DNA of 64,000 nucleotides from Polyodon spathula (lineage: Eukaryota; Chordata; Actinopteri; Acipenseriformes; Polyodontidae). Below, in pieces: positions 31,691-44,710 of the stretch. Each line of letters starts with the position of its first letter. The first letter of the stretch is position 1. Location of the stretch: NCBI RefSeq assembly GCF_017654505.1, contig NC_054538.1, positions 58,651,684-58,715,683 on the forward strand, in the 5' to 3' direction. The translations under genes and the position numbers were made by a program. The notes under the pieces were generated by a model. It was given only the letters and a program-made list of their open reading frames with translations. It was not told where the DNA came from and did not search any database.

Positions 31691-34600
31691 TAAAATTATT
31701 TTTCAGTGTGCATTTGGCACATTTAGTAACGGCAATTCAGCTATCAATTTTTCATTGCTATTTAGAATTGACAATAAAAATTGCGAGTCTATCTCCAGCC
31801 TAATACTCACTAGAGTATTGGCAGCTTGAAAGCTTTATTAAATGGGCAGTTCAAAAAGAAGCAATATTGGAAAACAACTGTAGGGGGGAGAGACAGACCT
31901 GGAATACTTCATATTGTATTATTTTATCTGTTAAAGTTCCACAAGACACAATGAAGTACAATATTTACACCGCAATGCTGCCTTGCTATACAAGCACTTC
32001 AGTCTGATTCAACAGTTTGAAATTGACAAACTAAGAAAGTGCAATACCTACTTCAGACCAATATTCAAAATCCTCCTTTATATACTATGGGTTGGGTTGG
32101 GTTGATTTTTTAACACAGAAGTTAACTGGAAACACAAGTGATTTTTTTTTAAATCTCCTTTTTGGCTGCCAGTTTTAGAGGAGGAGCGCACAAATTATTA
32201 TTTTTGCCCATGACCGATAAGGTCTATACAAACATACCTTATACAAATAATGGGAATTATATGAATGGAATTTGTTGTGTATTTGTCAAAAAAAGCTTCA
32301 AAGGGAACTGGAAGATAAACACGATGTACAGGTTTTGGTCAGGCATTATCAACTTGATAATGCATAACTCAAGAGTTACATGCCACTGAATGAAATAAGA
32401 CTGTCTATAAAATGTATTATTACTTAATCAGTGAATTTCTGTGCATGGAAAACAAAAACAATGTTCAATATGCATTTAATAAATTATAACAACACTGTTA
32501 ATAAAGATTTTTAGATATTTAGTCAGCAACAACCTTTACTTTTTTATTTCCTAAAAAGGTATGGTTACCTTTATGTGGGTTCCAGACATTAACTTCCCTC
32601 ACACGCTTGTCTCTTAGACAGATTGAAAATGGCTGTTTGTAATTAGTGGTTAACTGATTATTTCTACAGGTTATCACTGATTGCACTTTTATTACACAAA
32701 GGCAAGAAGGTCTTCTGTCAAGCAAGTACTTTAGACATTAGTGAGTGATGGAAGATATTCCTCAATGCTTTACTGGAATAGCACTCATCAGGGAGTTTAT
32801 TTGACTACTCCCCTCCACCACTCTCCCCCAAATTAGTATTTGTGTACAGATGATTAAGACAGTGCAGTCTCTGTATAGTGTATTAAGTGACTGTTGTGAT
32901 AACAATAAGTAGCCATTGCCATGAACAAAATTTTAGCATATATTTATATTTACCATAAATATTCATTTTTTTTGCACAGCATGAAGTTAGCTGAATATAT
33001 CCTGCTGTTTATCTTGACAACACAGATAACATACACCTCCTTAACGTTATGCATTTATTTAAATGGGCTTAAAATAATGATCTCCATGTGATATTGGCAG
33101 TCTCCATTTAAGAAAAGAAAAGAAACCAGTGAGTTCATATTTTAATGAGAACAAAAGGCACATTTTACTTGAAAAGATGTAATTCTCAATTTTAATTGTA
33201 TTTGAATATCATTGTCCTGGAAATCTATTTTTTATTTTTAGAAAAAAAACAATCACCCGTAAAATGGGATGTACGCAATTTATCCATAAAAGAAAAAAAA
33301 ATACCATTATCATTAAACGCTGTTGGTATACTGTATAATGCACTTGTGTCCTGAATACAAGCCATGGCAATACACAGTCAAGTGTGCTACTGTATTTCTC
33401 CTCTACTTTCTAGTAATGGATAAAGATTACAGTACAGTTTAGAATACTACACTGCCTTCATTGCATGGAAAACAGGTAACTCAGCACTTTCCATAAGTAT
33501 TACTTTTAAACAAGCACTTTCTTGTTCTTGTGCAAAGGGATACTAGGGCTGGAAATAGAGGAAGGGGTTCCGTTTAACTTCGCTGTTGCCGTGTTTATTA
33601 AACAAAAGGTTGTTGGTATGGTGTGACAGCTCAGGACCCTAAGCTGCGCCCTGGAAACTGACCCTTGTTTCATTTGGTGGACAAACATGACTGCTAGCTC
33701 TATGCTGAGTGGGTTGAATTCCATTGTCCTCATACCCACCCCGCCGACCCCCCCCTTCACAAAGCAATTGAACTTTCTTTTTAAAACAGGAACTTAACCA
33801 GAGCTGTCGTCTGTTATTTATCAAAAGCAGGAAAGCTCCATTTCTCATTCAGCACTGAATAATCATAAAGAACACTTTTCCACATGAGCGCGCAAGGAAA
33901 GGTGTTTTAATATTGAAGGACTCAAAGCTTATAATAGCAGAACTAGACCTAAAAAAAAAAAAAAAAAAAAAGTTGGGAGGAGATTTAAATCTCAGCTAAG
34001 TTGGATGCTCAGGAAATTGATTCAGAAACAATAAAATAAATTATATCCATGGTAATCCCTTAACTTTATCAGCACACAGGCCACAGCTGTGAGACCTAAA
34101 GGGGTAACATCCTTGCTGGCACCCTGCAATCATTCAATCTCAACTTTCCATTTTTTAAACATTTATTTGCTATACAGTTAGCAGAATAGAATGTAACCAG
34201 TTGTCAATGCAACTACATTTGTAACTTCTTAAACTAAATCTGTAATTACAGTGAGCTTTTCTTGTGTTTTGTGCTTTCTTTACATTTTGATTTTGGAACT
34301 CAAACAACGTGGCTGTAAAGGATGTGGTGAATTAAAAATGAATGCTGTTAATATGGAATAAAAAATATGGCAACCAATCAAAATAAAAATCTCTAGTAAT
34401 AATTTGCTGCTTTCTAAAATATTACTTCTTGCATTCTTTGCTTGGAAATTGACAGTTCTCAAGATTTTGAGACAAAGCATGTTCAACTATGAATAGATAA
34501 CAATTATATAAAGAAAGAAAATAAAGAAGTAGAACTCTGATGTTTTATAAGTGTTAATATATTTTGAAACAGTCTGGGCATAAGAAGCAAAAAAGAACAA

Positions 34601-37474
34601 AGGCGAAGAAAGCAAAGCACCACTTTTGCATTAAGAGTAAGGATAATGGATTGAACAGATAGCAATCATTTAAACCCCTTTATGTAGCAGGTTACTTTTT
34701 TTCGTGGATTTGTGTACTACCAGCCTTCCTAGGCTTTAGCATCCTCAGTGTGAATAGGGTTGCCTGTCTGGATCCTATCAGCTCTGCACATTTTAACAGT
34801 GGAAAGTTTGTTTCATTAGGCAAGGGGCTTTCCGAATTTCAGGATCTCGTTCATGCATGGCGAGGTGGTCTGGCTCCATGGCTTTGGCCGGTATAGGGTC
34901 ATGCTCCCTGTCTTTGAACAACTATACTGGTGCAGAAGATATCCAGTACCTGTTTTGGGTTTCAGGTTCCAATGTGACCATTTAACATTAGGCCACCTTT
35001 CCCAGTTCGGTCTCAGGTCATGGGCCCGCAAGTGAATCTGCTGCTTGTTGACAGAAGGGCAGCAAGCTTAGGCAGCTTAGTCCAAATTTTAGAAAATACA
35101 AAAGGGTTAATTTTTCTTGTACGATACCCAGTAGAGGATCATAGAAAGACTGTTAATAGATGTTTTTGAAGTGGCATACAAATATTCTTAGGTTGAACAG
35201 TGAGACAAACTAATTAACCTTCTTTGAAAAGTTAACTAATAAGGGCCTCTGTGCTATTGAAGGAGCTGTGGTGGTGTTGGATTTAGAAACACAGGGAGAG
35301 AGGAGGGTTGTAATCTTGTTTGAGTTCACTTCCTGCATAACATAGCCAATATTCATTTTATTAATCCTGGCAGACAAAGACTCTAATTGTGCTTCCGGAA
35401 AAGCCTTACTGAGATCTGCAGGTGAAATTGAGGTGATGGATTAGAACATAAAACTGCATGGCATGGGGTTGCTTCTTTTTGAATGACTTCCGTCGCAACC
35501 ATAGCAGTGTTTTTATTTTTTAAAGTTTTTTTTTTTAATTGCAGCTGCTCTTCCATAGAACATTAGACAGGACAGAACAGGGAAGTCACAGCTGTAATCT
35601 ACTTGCACTAGCATTGATGCATAACTGCCCTCCTATCGCTGCCTACATTCCATCATTACACTTTCTTTGTATGAAGTGTAAAAACAAAACCTGTCTGCTT
35701 TGTGGAAACTATTGATCCATTGGCAAAAGACAAATCGGGGCATTGTGCTTTCCCCATATGTTCAGGGAAACATATACCCCCCAGCAAAGGAATGGAATTT
35801 CTATGGGAACAAGCATGCATACAGAACGTTTTACCCTGTGTAAATACCTCTGAACAATTAACCTACTAAAGTGTGGGAGCATGCATTGACCAACCCTTTG
35901 GGAATCCTGTAGAACCACGCCAACCCTAAAACTCCCACAGAAGTGGCTTAAGTCAAGGACTTGTCTGGGTTTGGCGTTGATGAGCTATACAGGCCCTAAC
36001 CCAAAAGAAAACAAGAGGAGGTTTTAGAAAGAACCAATATGTATGCTGATGTTCTTTCTGTGTTCAGTCTATTGCAAGGAGCACAGCTCACAGCTGTGGT
36101 GAAACAATTTGATTTATAAAAGATGTCTTTTGGTGAATAAAGGGAATGGGAGCAATAGAGTAGAGATAAAAGTGCCTGGCAGGCTGGCTGGAAATGCTAT
36201 CCTGCTCATAAACTTTAAAAAGGTTCAAGCAGTAATTTCTGTCATCAAGAACCATGATTACTTCTCCGAGATGTGGCTCTTGGGCAGCTTGTGTAATGAC
36301 CCTTAGGTCTCATTAAAATAAATTGGTGAAGACTGGAGACCACTGAAAATTAATAGTAGGCACTGAAACTGTTCCTGTTCTAGTGGGTTTGCATTTTTGG
36401 TTTTATTTTTTTATTATTTTCTGTGTGTTGCAAAAACCTGCCAGAGAATACTGTAAGATATGTTTCTTAAGACAATGAAAAGGAAAAATAATACAAATGA
36501 TAAAGTAAAGTAATATTGCCAAGAACATACATCAAATTAGATAAGCCAGTGACAAAATGTCACTTTCCCAGCATACATGCTCTGCAGTGCTGGGTCGCAA
36601 GAAAAGGCTAAACATAGTGAATTAAATGAATGTTTCATGAATTTTAAACAGCTTGATGTTTGCCAGCATTTTTTGGGACCAAAGGTCCTTAAAAAAACAT
36701 GAATATATTTGCATATGATTTTAGAAATGTTTCATTTTGAAAGATTGAGCAAAAAACAACAGCACAAAAATAAAGCACAAATGTATTCTTATGCAGTCTG
36801 TGCATGTTTAATATGGATTACTCCAATATTTGCTGGTATTGCCAATATAAAGAGTACATCATGCTATTTTATATTGAATCATTGGCAGGGGGTTACAGGG
36901 ACACTGTGGATGGAGTGAGTCATTAAGGGCAGTGAAACTGAATACATGTTGTTAAATAGCACTATTTGTTCCTGATTGCAGACTGACATTTACAGAGTGA
37001 TGGTTTGAGGGCGTTTTATTTTTTATTCTCAATGTGTGGATGGCAGGAAAGGTTTAAATTAAGAACTGAGGCATGAAAGAGAAAATCTAAGAGCAACATT
37101 GCAATTATTTAAAAATAGTATGCTTTTATTTCAATGTATTAATCATTTTGGAATAAACTGAAAAATCATAGGTTATGTAGTAAAACTTCATCACTGTTTA
37201 CAAAATCTTACTTTTTTATGTTCTAAGTGCTCATAAAGGTAAGTTCACCTGAAAGACAGCTGCCTATAAGCAGGTGGTGATTTTGTAATGTTGACTGAAG
37301 TTCTGCTGTACTAGATTTAGACCTTCAAACGTATTTAATATTGTTGAGGAATGGCCTGCGACACTTGCAGCAATAGGTTACTTGGAAAGAGTGTTAGCTT
37401 ATGGGAGTTGGAGTCACATGATGAATTTGTTATGTGAAATCATTACATGGGATTACTGAATTTTTGGTGGCTCT

Positions 37475-37538
<64 letters not shown>

Positions 37539-38793
37539 GCTGTATAGGTCTATCTTCTGTAAGTACAATGATACATTTCATTAAAACTGCATCTTCACTT
37601 TGAATTGAGTTATTGTTCCAATATCACTGTTGTTGATGATCAAACAGAAGGATTCTGTTATCTTTCTTTTCAGTCGATCTCTAATGAGACATGTCCTTGG
37701 AATATTCTGTCTAATCCATTTCATAGTATGACTTGCAGACAGATTAATGTAGTGAACAAAAAAATTGGCCCATCTAATCAATGCTCCTGATGGATTTTTA
37801 TTATTGGCCTTGCTGACATTCTGAATAAGGAAGACTTCTTAAAATCAAATGTTACATAGAAGACTTACAAAAGTGAGTGATTTATAGGGACTATATTCAA
37901 TTCCGTTTTTTTTTTTTCAATTTGAAATATACAATTACAGTCATTCCTTGGTTCGTACTCCACCTAATGTCAGAGCCTTTTCCTGTACAGTACATAATTT
38001 TACGGTCTTGTACTTGGAACTATGGAGCCCTTCTGTCTACAGATTTGTAACAGGGAGTGTTACTGTACATTGGGTCTTGTGCTCACATGGACTAACCTTT
38101 CCAGGAGCAGGGAGCTTGCTGACAGCTGGTGCCAATGTCCTGGGGAAAAAACACCCACTGACCTTTAGTTATTCTGAGCTGTGGTGGGGCAACATAATTG
38201 TACATGTTAAGTAATTGGTCAAAGTAAACAAAGTGATAAATCGGGGGTGCTACTGTAGATAGATGTAAATTGCTAGTGTATATAGAAGACTTTAGTGCTG
38301 TGTAAATGACACCTGAGAATAGATTTTGAACAGAATGCAATCACACTTTCTTTTAAGTGCAACTTTTTTCACAGAAAAAAAAAAAAAAACATAAATTAAA
38401 TCAATTTTACTATTAACACATTTCTCAGTTGTGATTGAGATACACAAATGGCTTAACAGGTATCAATTGAATTCTTAAAGGACAGTATAAAAGTTGGGGG
38501 GAAAACACTGAAAATCAAAAGTCCTAATAGATTTGAAACATATTAGGATTATGCGATAGACAATACTTTTCAAACAATGTAATTGACAGTTATTCTGAGT
38601 GGTAACAACCTTTATCTTCCAAAAAAAAAAAAAACAGTATCAGGGGGAATGTACAGTTAATATGTCATTCAATACAATGATAACATTATTTATTTATAAG
38701 TGGGGGAGGAAGTACAAACAGAAGTCAACATTGCCATTACGCAGCAAATACATAAACTAGCTGATCGTGGGAATTATACATTTAAAACACTGT
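31691..38793. other. Long stretch without recognisable genes
   Basis: About 7.1 kb of mostly AT-rich, apparently single-copy DNA. It holds an A tract at 33951-33971, an ATT repeat (37477-37538) and short frames (60-88 codons) without motifs. The region 33500-33850 and 34740-35040 is somewhat richer in GC, but I can tie neither to a known exon. Confidence 0.5.
37477..37538. repeat. (ATT)n microsatellite
   Basis: About 20 ATT units with one break. Confidence 0.95.
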
Positions 38794-39932
38794 GGGCCCG
38801 ATCTTCGATCTTTGCGCAATCCCTTCGCTAAATTTGTGCCTCGCAAAAAAATAGTGCTTTGGCACAAAATGAGAGATATTCCAAAACGGCACAAAGCAGT
38901 TGCGAGACATTGGAATGTAATAGTTTTTTGAGCAATTTGCAAATCTGTTTGTGCCTCGCAAAACCGTCTGTGCATTCAATACCAATATAGCAACTGCACA
39001 CAACAGCCAAGCGAGAATGCAGAATGATGGACAGTCACCATTAGTAATGCAACAAGCTGCTATCATTGGTGTTGCAACAGTATGTACCGATATGACAGCA
39101 GATGAGACCACACAATATATCGTGCACACATACATATGGACCATTCAAATACACAATTGGCTCCATAGCTAGGCGCCGAGTTTTCAAATTAATGTACTGA
39201 TAATGCCACTGTTTTATTGAATACGGACAATATTGTATCACAAGGAAATACTATATAGGTTTCTTTAAGGCCAGCTGATCCAACATAGCTGTATGTTTTT
39301 GAAGTTAAAAAAAAAAATAAGGCTTTGGATACTGTCTTATTTTTCTGAATGATTTTTTTTTTTTTATATAAGTCGTGCCGTGACAAAGTCTAACTGTGGT
39401 AGCACATTCTGATTTGTAAATGTAACGAGTTCCTTCACCTGCAAAGTAAACATCAATCAAGCATTTTTTTATACACAATACACAGAAATGCCTTATGTTA
39501 TCCATCCTACTCACCCAGTTGAACATCATGATAAAGCCCAGTTTGTAAGGTTTTGAGTGTCGCCAGAATGGATTTTTTTTGTTTGCCATTTTTTTGTAAG
39601 AATCATAATTAATTCTAAATACGCTCATAAAATATTAATTGTAGCTTACTATGATTTCTCAATAAATTAATCTCTGTACAATTAGCAAAACCGACATTCA
39701 GCAAACTGGACAGCTGCATAAAAACAATCAGAAATTACAGTTAACATAACTGTTTGTCACGCCTCAGCAAACTTATGATTGGACTGCTGCAGAGAAAATA
39801 CAGGTCTTTGATTGGTTGATCGTATCACCTGTCTGATTGGTAACTGCAGCTTCCCACCCCTCACCCGTAATGCACAGCAACATATGGAATAGCAAATAAA
39901 GCAATGGGCCACAAGATGGGTGTATGATGTAT

Positions 39933-40000
39933 TTATACAATTAATTTACATATGTGTGGCAACACATAGCAAAGATAACAGAAAGGACCCCATTCCCTCT
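39933..40000 (-). pseudogene. Possible Harbinger transposase C-terminus
   Basis: The minus strand reads FCYLCYVLPHICKLIV before a stop, which resembles the CCVLHNICKL motif near the end of Harbinger transposases with H-N changed to P-H. It lies in the expected direction from the N-terminal part. Weak on its own. Confidence 0.3.
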
Positions 40001-40145
40001 TCATCCTTCTCTCAATCTTCATTTCCATACTTTGATGGTACACGTTGGATGCTGATATGCCTGTGGAGCAGTGAAGAACACATATCCATCGTATCAATAC
40101 AGTGATAAAACACATAACTGATCCGCCCATCCGGTGTGTGCGGAT

Positions 40146-40166
40146 GGGGGGGGGGGGGGGGGGGGG
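40146..40166. repeat. Poly(G) tract
   Basis: About 21 consecutive G, potentially forming a quadruplex. Confidence 0.95.
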
Positions 40167-40535
40167 TGTTCTGTACTATTGTACGTTTGTACTAATCTAC
40201 CCACTCCAGAGTGGACTGTTACTCTGACACTATTTGATCCAGCGGTGCGCAGTTATTGGAACTAGCGCATCGCAATTATCCCGCAGATATTTATATTCAG
40301 ACGAATTAGGGTTTTTGCCCAATTCAAATTTGATTGCGCTATGTGCATATTGAATGTCCACCTAGAATACATTTGCATCTCATGTTTCTATTTACTGATG
40401 CATTACCATATGCTAATAGGACCTTATTAAAGGCACAGAAGGAAGGCAGTGTGCTGGATAGAGGTGAGTGCATGTTTCCACACTCGTCTGTTCGGCATGG
40501 GAATACGCTATAAACGTCACTATGATATGAACATG

Positions 40536-40537
<2 letters not shown>

Positions 40538-40595
<58 letters not shown>

Positions 40596-40602
40596 CATAT
40601 AT

Positions 40603-40674
<72 letters not shown>
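40538..40674. repeat. (TA)n microsatellite, two blocks
   Basis: Two long TA blocks split by a short TGCACCATATATATCA spacer. Confidence 0.97.
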
Positions 40675-40676
<2 letters not shown>

Positions 40677-40819
40677 AGATTTAATACTCTCATTGTATAT
40701 TATACAATTTGGTAGGCTGGACTTCTTTGGCTTTACGCAGGTTGAAGCATTGGTATATTCCGATATATAGGGCTATTCAATGTACAGTTATATGACTATA
40801 CTTATTTAATGAATACCTT

Positions 40820-41210
40820 ATAGTTTCCCTTGGTAACCATAGCCTCAGATCTCATTCTTTTTTGCATTTTAAAATCCCAAATGTGCGTACTGAGGCTGGT
40901 AACGCATCCTTTGCTTATTATGCTCCATGGTCCTGGAATGAGTTCCAGCCCAAACTAAAGCTGCAGACCCAGATATCTTTATTGCAATTTAAGAGTAAAC
41001 TGCATGACTTCGTGACTGAGAGTTCTAATTGTTTTAAATAGTTGACTACTTTTTGTGTATTTTGGTTATTGTTTTAAATGTGATTTGCCTGTGTGTTAAT
41101 TGTATTTAATTGTGTATTGTTCTTGTTGTCCGATTGACTTGCTGCTACCTGCTTGGCTAGGTCTCACTCGTAAAAGAGGTTTTAATCTCAATGTGACTAC
41201 AAGGATAATA

Positions 41211-41216
<6 letters not shown>
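40820..41216 (+). mobile_element. LINE 3' end (Rex/L2-type), 5' truncated
   Basis: A frame ending at TAG 41039-41041 reads FKIPNVRTEAGNASFAYYAP, then WSWNEFQPKLKLQTQISLLQ and FKSKLHDFVTESSNCFK. The pattern PxVRTExGxxSFxYxAPxxWNxLQxxLKLxxxISLxxFKS is the C-terminus of the second ORF in Rex1/L2-type non-LTR elements. The following 3' region has AGGTCTCACTCGTAAAAGAG and TTTTAATCTCAATG, the typical last block before the tail. The reverse transcriptase and endonuclease are missing, as expected for 5' truncation on insertion. Confidence 0.85.
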
Positions 41217-41285
<69 letters not shown>

Positions 41286-41295
41286 ATATATACAG
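41217..41295. repeat. (TA)n microsatellite at LINE tail
   Basis: TA repeat directly following AATAAATAAATT at the LINE 3' end; it may have grown from the LINE tail. Confidence 0.95.
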
Positions 41296-41489
41296 GTATT
41301 GACTGTTGATCTACTAAAAAACTTAAAAAAATAAATAAATAAAATAGGAAGATATTGCATAGTCGGCAACCAGTGTGGGGTCATACAAGTACTAATATAT
41401 TTGTGCACAGAAGCCATCGTCTTATATATTATAGATTATAAAACGACGACTCTTTTGTCTAGAAGAACAAAACTGGTTTTCTGAATAAT

Positions 41490-41679
41490 GTGTCTAGAAG
41501 GGCTAGTATTCCGATAGTATCCTAATACTAAGTGTGTATTCGGTATCACGTTTTCGTTATACTGGTATCCAGAATACAGATGGATTGATTCGGAATACCC
41601 TGTTTACATGGTATGGAATAGCTATTCAAATTTGTCACTATTCTGAATACAACTGGAACAGGTACCCGAATAGCAATAT
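41490..41679. repeat. ATTCCG/GAATAC-rich block
   Basis: Repeated TATTCCG, GTATTCGG, GAATAC, CGGAATACC and GGTATGG words in both orientations. It begins right after the Harbinger first-Asp motif, so it looks like a separate small element inserted into the gene. The stretch CCTGTTTACATGG is common in such elements. Confidence 0.5.
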
Positions 41680-41990
41680 GGGTGCAGTCAATTACACCTA
41701 CCACGCACGGCAGGTGCGCAACCTCATTAAAACTTGCATTATCTCCTCACTGTTTGCTCTGGTACTGGGGAATTTAATATGTTCTTCAGCAAGTCGCAGC
41801 AACGCGGTTGTGAACTGGTCGAGGTGGCGGACACGGCTGACTGGGTGATCCCCACTGTATCACCTGCTACCTTCTGGAAGGTCCCGGTAGCCAGGATAAA
41901 CATACAGACAGACACTACCAATTGCTCAGACAAGGCATGACTGCACAGGTTTGTTCTAGCCAGTTCAATATGCAGCATGTGGCATAGATG
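41680..41990 (-). pseudogene. Harbinger transposase, HTH to first Asp
   Basis: The minus strand reads ELARTNLCSHALSEQLVVSV, then LATGTFQKVAGDTVGITQSA, the helix-turn-helix block of Harbinger transposases (ATGTFQxxxGDxxGxSQSxVSR). After ILNSPVPEQTVRR a 1-base frameshift leads to ASFNEVAHLPCVVGVIDCTH, where D (codon 41689-41687) is the first catalytic Asp of the DDE triad. The frame is lost directly after this motif, at the ATTCCG-rich block. The second Asp and the Glu were not found. Harbinger transposase normally works with a Myb-like partner; none was recognised here. Confidence 0.82.
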
Positions 41991-42310
41991 CTACCCACGT
42001 TTTTCATTGTTGCCTGTTTGTAGTCAGTGCTGGAATGGTAGCGTGCACGGAGTCAACGCAGTCCTTTTACAATCCTTATTCTAAGCGCCACAAACCTGGT
42101 TTTGTGCTTGCCGCATAACTTGAATATCCGAGGATCACGCATATTGTTGGCCACTCCCCCCATATTGCGTGACGCATACATTTTATTTCTGCACAACACT
42201 GAATGGATTATGATGCGCAAAACGATGTTTCGAATATGGCAACTTGGCACAATTTTGGCACAACGGCCATTTGCGATGCGCATACCCCTTTGCGTGGTAT
42301 TGGGCCCTGT

Positions 42311-43711
42311 ATTTATAATTGAGAACTTTTGATGGAACAAATATATAGAAAAGTATAACACATTTAACCAAATACCCACCATCTCATCCATTTCTTTTTT
42401 TACAATAATCACATTTCATCGTCTGATGACTTGGAGGTGATATTTTAATAATACAAATGGAAATTTTACCAAAATGTGAATAAAAAAAAAAATTCACAAA
42501 ATTAAGCTGTATTACTGAATTACTGTGGTCACATTGTTTTTGAGGGGGTTGGGTTTCCTTCAGATCCCTTTTGGATGCAGGCAAAAGTCGAAAACTTTGT
42601 GCCGGAGGTGGGGGGGGGGGGGATGGATAATCGTTAATAACAAGAAGTATTTGAGTTTAGGCACCACTAGTATTCCAAGATGAAACTTTGGATTTAGGTG
42701 CCTATTTTTAACTTTTTTTTCTTTTTTTCTTTTTAAATCCAGACTTAAACACAAAAGACAGGGCTGTGTTTCTAAATTGTGCTTTGCTCTTTGTTCAGTT
42801 TTTCTGAGACGGTATGCTAAAATTAAATCACAATAGAGAAAAAATTGTCAGAGCCTTTGAAAGCCTGTTGTGCGTGCTGTTCAAAGCTTTTCAGAATCTG
42901 TTTACAGTAATTGCAGGATACTCTAGTTTGTATAAACTTTAATGATAGAAGAAAATTGCAATGCCTTCAGCTGTACTGCAATCTGATGCTATCATCAAAC
43001 TCAATTTACAAGAAATACAAACATCTGTACCTTAATGCACCTACTTTAAGGTTGTATTATAACTAGTGTACGTTTATTCCCAAAGGATGAAAGAAACACA
43101 TTTATTTAAAAGAAAGAACAAGACAAATATTCAAGCACTGTATTTTTTTACATTGACCAGTATTTTTACCATGTGTTTCAATTGCAGCCAATGCCATAAA
43201 GTATGAAGAAACTATCTATATCTGACAGGACAAATTTGACAGTGCTTTGTCAGTTGCACTGACTGCAGCGGTAAATAACATTTGTTCCAGCATTGCAAGA
43301 AATGAGGATTACCGCAGTATAATGTAGGCTAATGTACAGGGATATGTAGACTATGTATAATACATCAGTTGTAGGTTGTATGTTTCTATTTGAATTTTAG
43401 TAAAACTCGTCTTTGGAATTTATTAGAACTGCTTTAAACTGCTGGTTTCAAAGCCTAACGCAGTCCAAGATGAATGCTAATCAATTTGTGTAATCAGTCA
43501 ATAATATCTCATTCATTATTATTAGACAGGGATTAGATTAAAACTGTTTCAGTCACAAATAGCAGGTACTAGATCTACTGTAGAAGACTGATAGGGCTAC
43601 TATAGAGTAGGTTCACCAGTGCTTCTACATCCAAATAAAATAGCTGATGGTTCACTGGGAACAGTCTGAAAAGGGTAGACATGCATTAGAATTATATATT
43701 ATTATTAGAAA

Positions 43712-43787
<76 letters not shown>

Positions 43788-44710
43788 TAGTAATCAATAC
43801 AGGCATCTGGAGAACATTTTGAAAGTCAACATTATGAATGGGCATTACCTGATTGCTCCAGTCTTCAAAGAGAAAAGCATTAAGAACTAGAACACTTTTT
43901 TGTATCCTGAAATGTATTGTGTTTTGGTAAAGTACTGCTGGAAAAGCAAAGCTCCACTAAATGCAAAGGCTGACATGCTTTCAGTTATATGGTTTTGCTA
44001 TCGGTGGCTTCCAGGTTACTGCACAAAATATTAAAGAAAATGAAACCAATACTGTAAGCATGACAAACTAGCTAAAAATGGATTTAGGGTTAATGCTCCT
44101 CTATTTTTTAAGCTTCAGTAGAGTTTTTTCATGGGAATTAAGAAAAGGGAAGCAGGTTTTTTTTTTTGAGAATTACAATTAAATAATATGCAAAGCACAT
44201 TTTAACACTGTATTAAGCTACAGTGCACCAAATTACATGTTTAGTTTTATTCTAGATAGAAATTCCACAAAGACACAGTACACTAGACACTAGATTAGCT
44301 TCAGAGACACAAGCTCCCTCCCTGAAACCCCCTTAATGAGCCAGACAGGAAGCTGAACAAAAATTAAAAAGGGATCCTAATTTTTGTTGTATATCCATGT
44401 AAAAACAAATATTATAGTCCACCTGTATTAACAGACAAGTTGCCTTCAGGACAGATTCAGTTGTGCATTCATTTAAACCTGTTTTAGAAGACCCCTTTAA
44501 TTCAGACCATGTTTGTTTCTGTTTGGTTTTACCTGTACTGATTCAGTTTTTTTTTTTTTTTTTTTTTTCTGTCTATTTCTTTACAGTAATATACCATAAA
44601 CATTGTTATTTGATTTCTCCACAGCGACATCTTACCAGAAGAGACAGGAAAATAAATAGTTAATTCATTACAGTAGCTATTCCTGGGTTGTTAAAGGGCT
44701 GTATTTTTTT
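42311..44710. other. No gene recognised
   Basis: AT-rich DNA with a poly(G) tract at 42609-42622, a TA repeat at 43711-43783 and a T tract at 44547-44568. Frames lack motifs. Confidence 0.5.
43711..43783. repeat. (TA)n microsatellite
   Basis: Two TA blocks with a TTATA break. Confidence 0.95.

Larger units (their letters stand above)
38794..42307 (-). mobile_element. Harbinger-type DNA transposon, 3.5 kb, decayed
   Basis: Both ends are GGGCCC (38794-38799 and 42302-42307) and both are flanked outside by TGT (38791-38793 and 42308-42310), a 3-bp direct repeat as Harbinger elements make. Behind each GGGCCC lie matching blocks with TGCGCA, CGCAAAT-like and TTGTGCC. The left subterminal region repeats TTTGTGCCTCGCAAA exactly (38833-38847, 38948-38962) plus GGCACAAA twice. 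The minus strand encodes a Harbinger helix-turn-helix and first catalytic Asp. The element contains later insertions: a LINE end, two long TA repeats and an ATTCCG-rich block. Confidence 0.8.

Noticed and set aside
33506..33848. Two overlapping minus-strand frames of 69-84 codons
   Set aside because: Reasonable composition but no motif, and neither frame is supported by splice sites or repeats.
40339..40715. Frames of 88 and 112 codons with Tyr-Ile runs
   Set aside because: They read through the TA repeats; no motif outside the repeat.
42053..42412. 119-codon minus-strand frame at the Harbinger right end
   Set aside because: It spans the terminal repeat and subterminal sites of the transposon and has no Myb-like or transposase motif.
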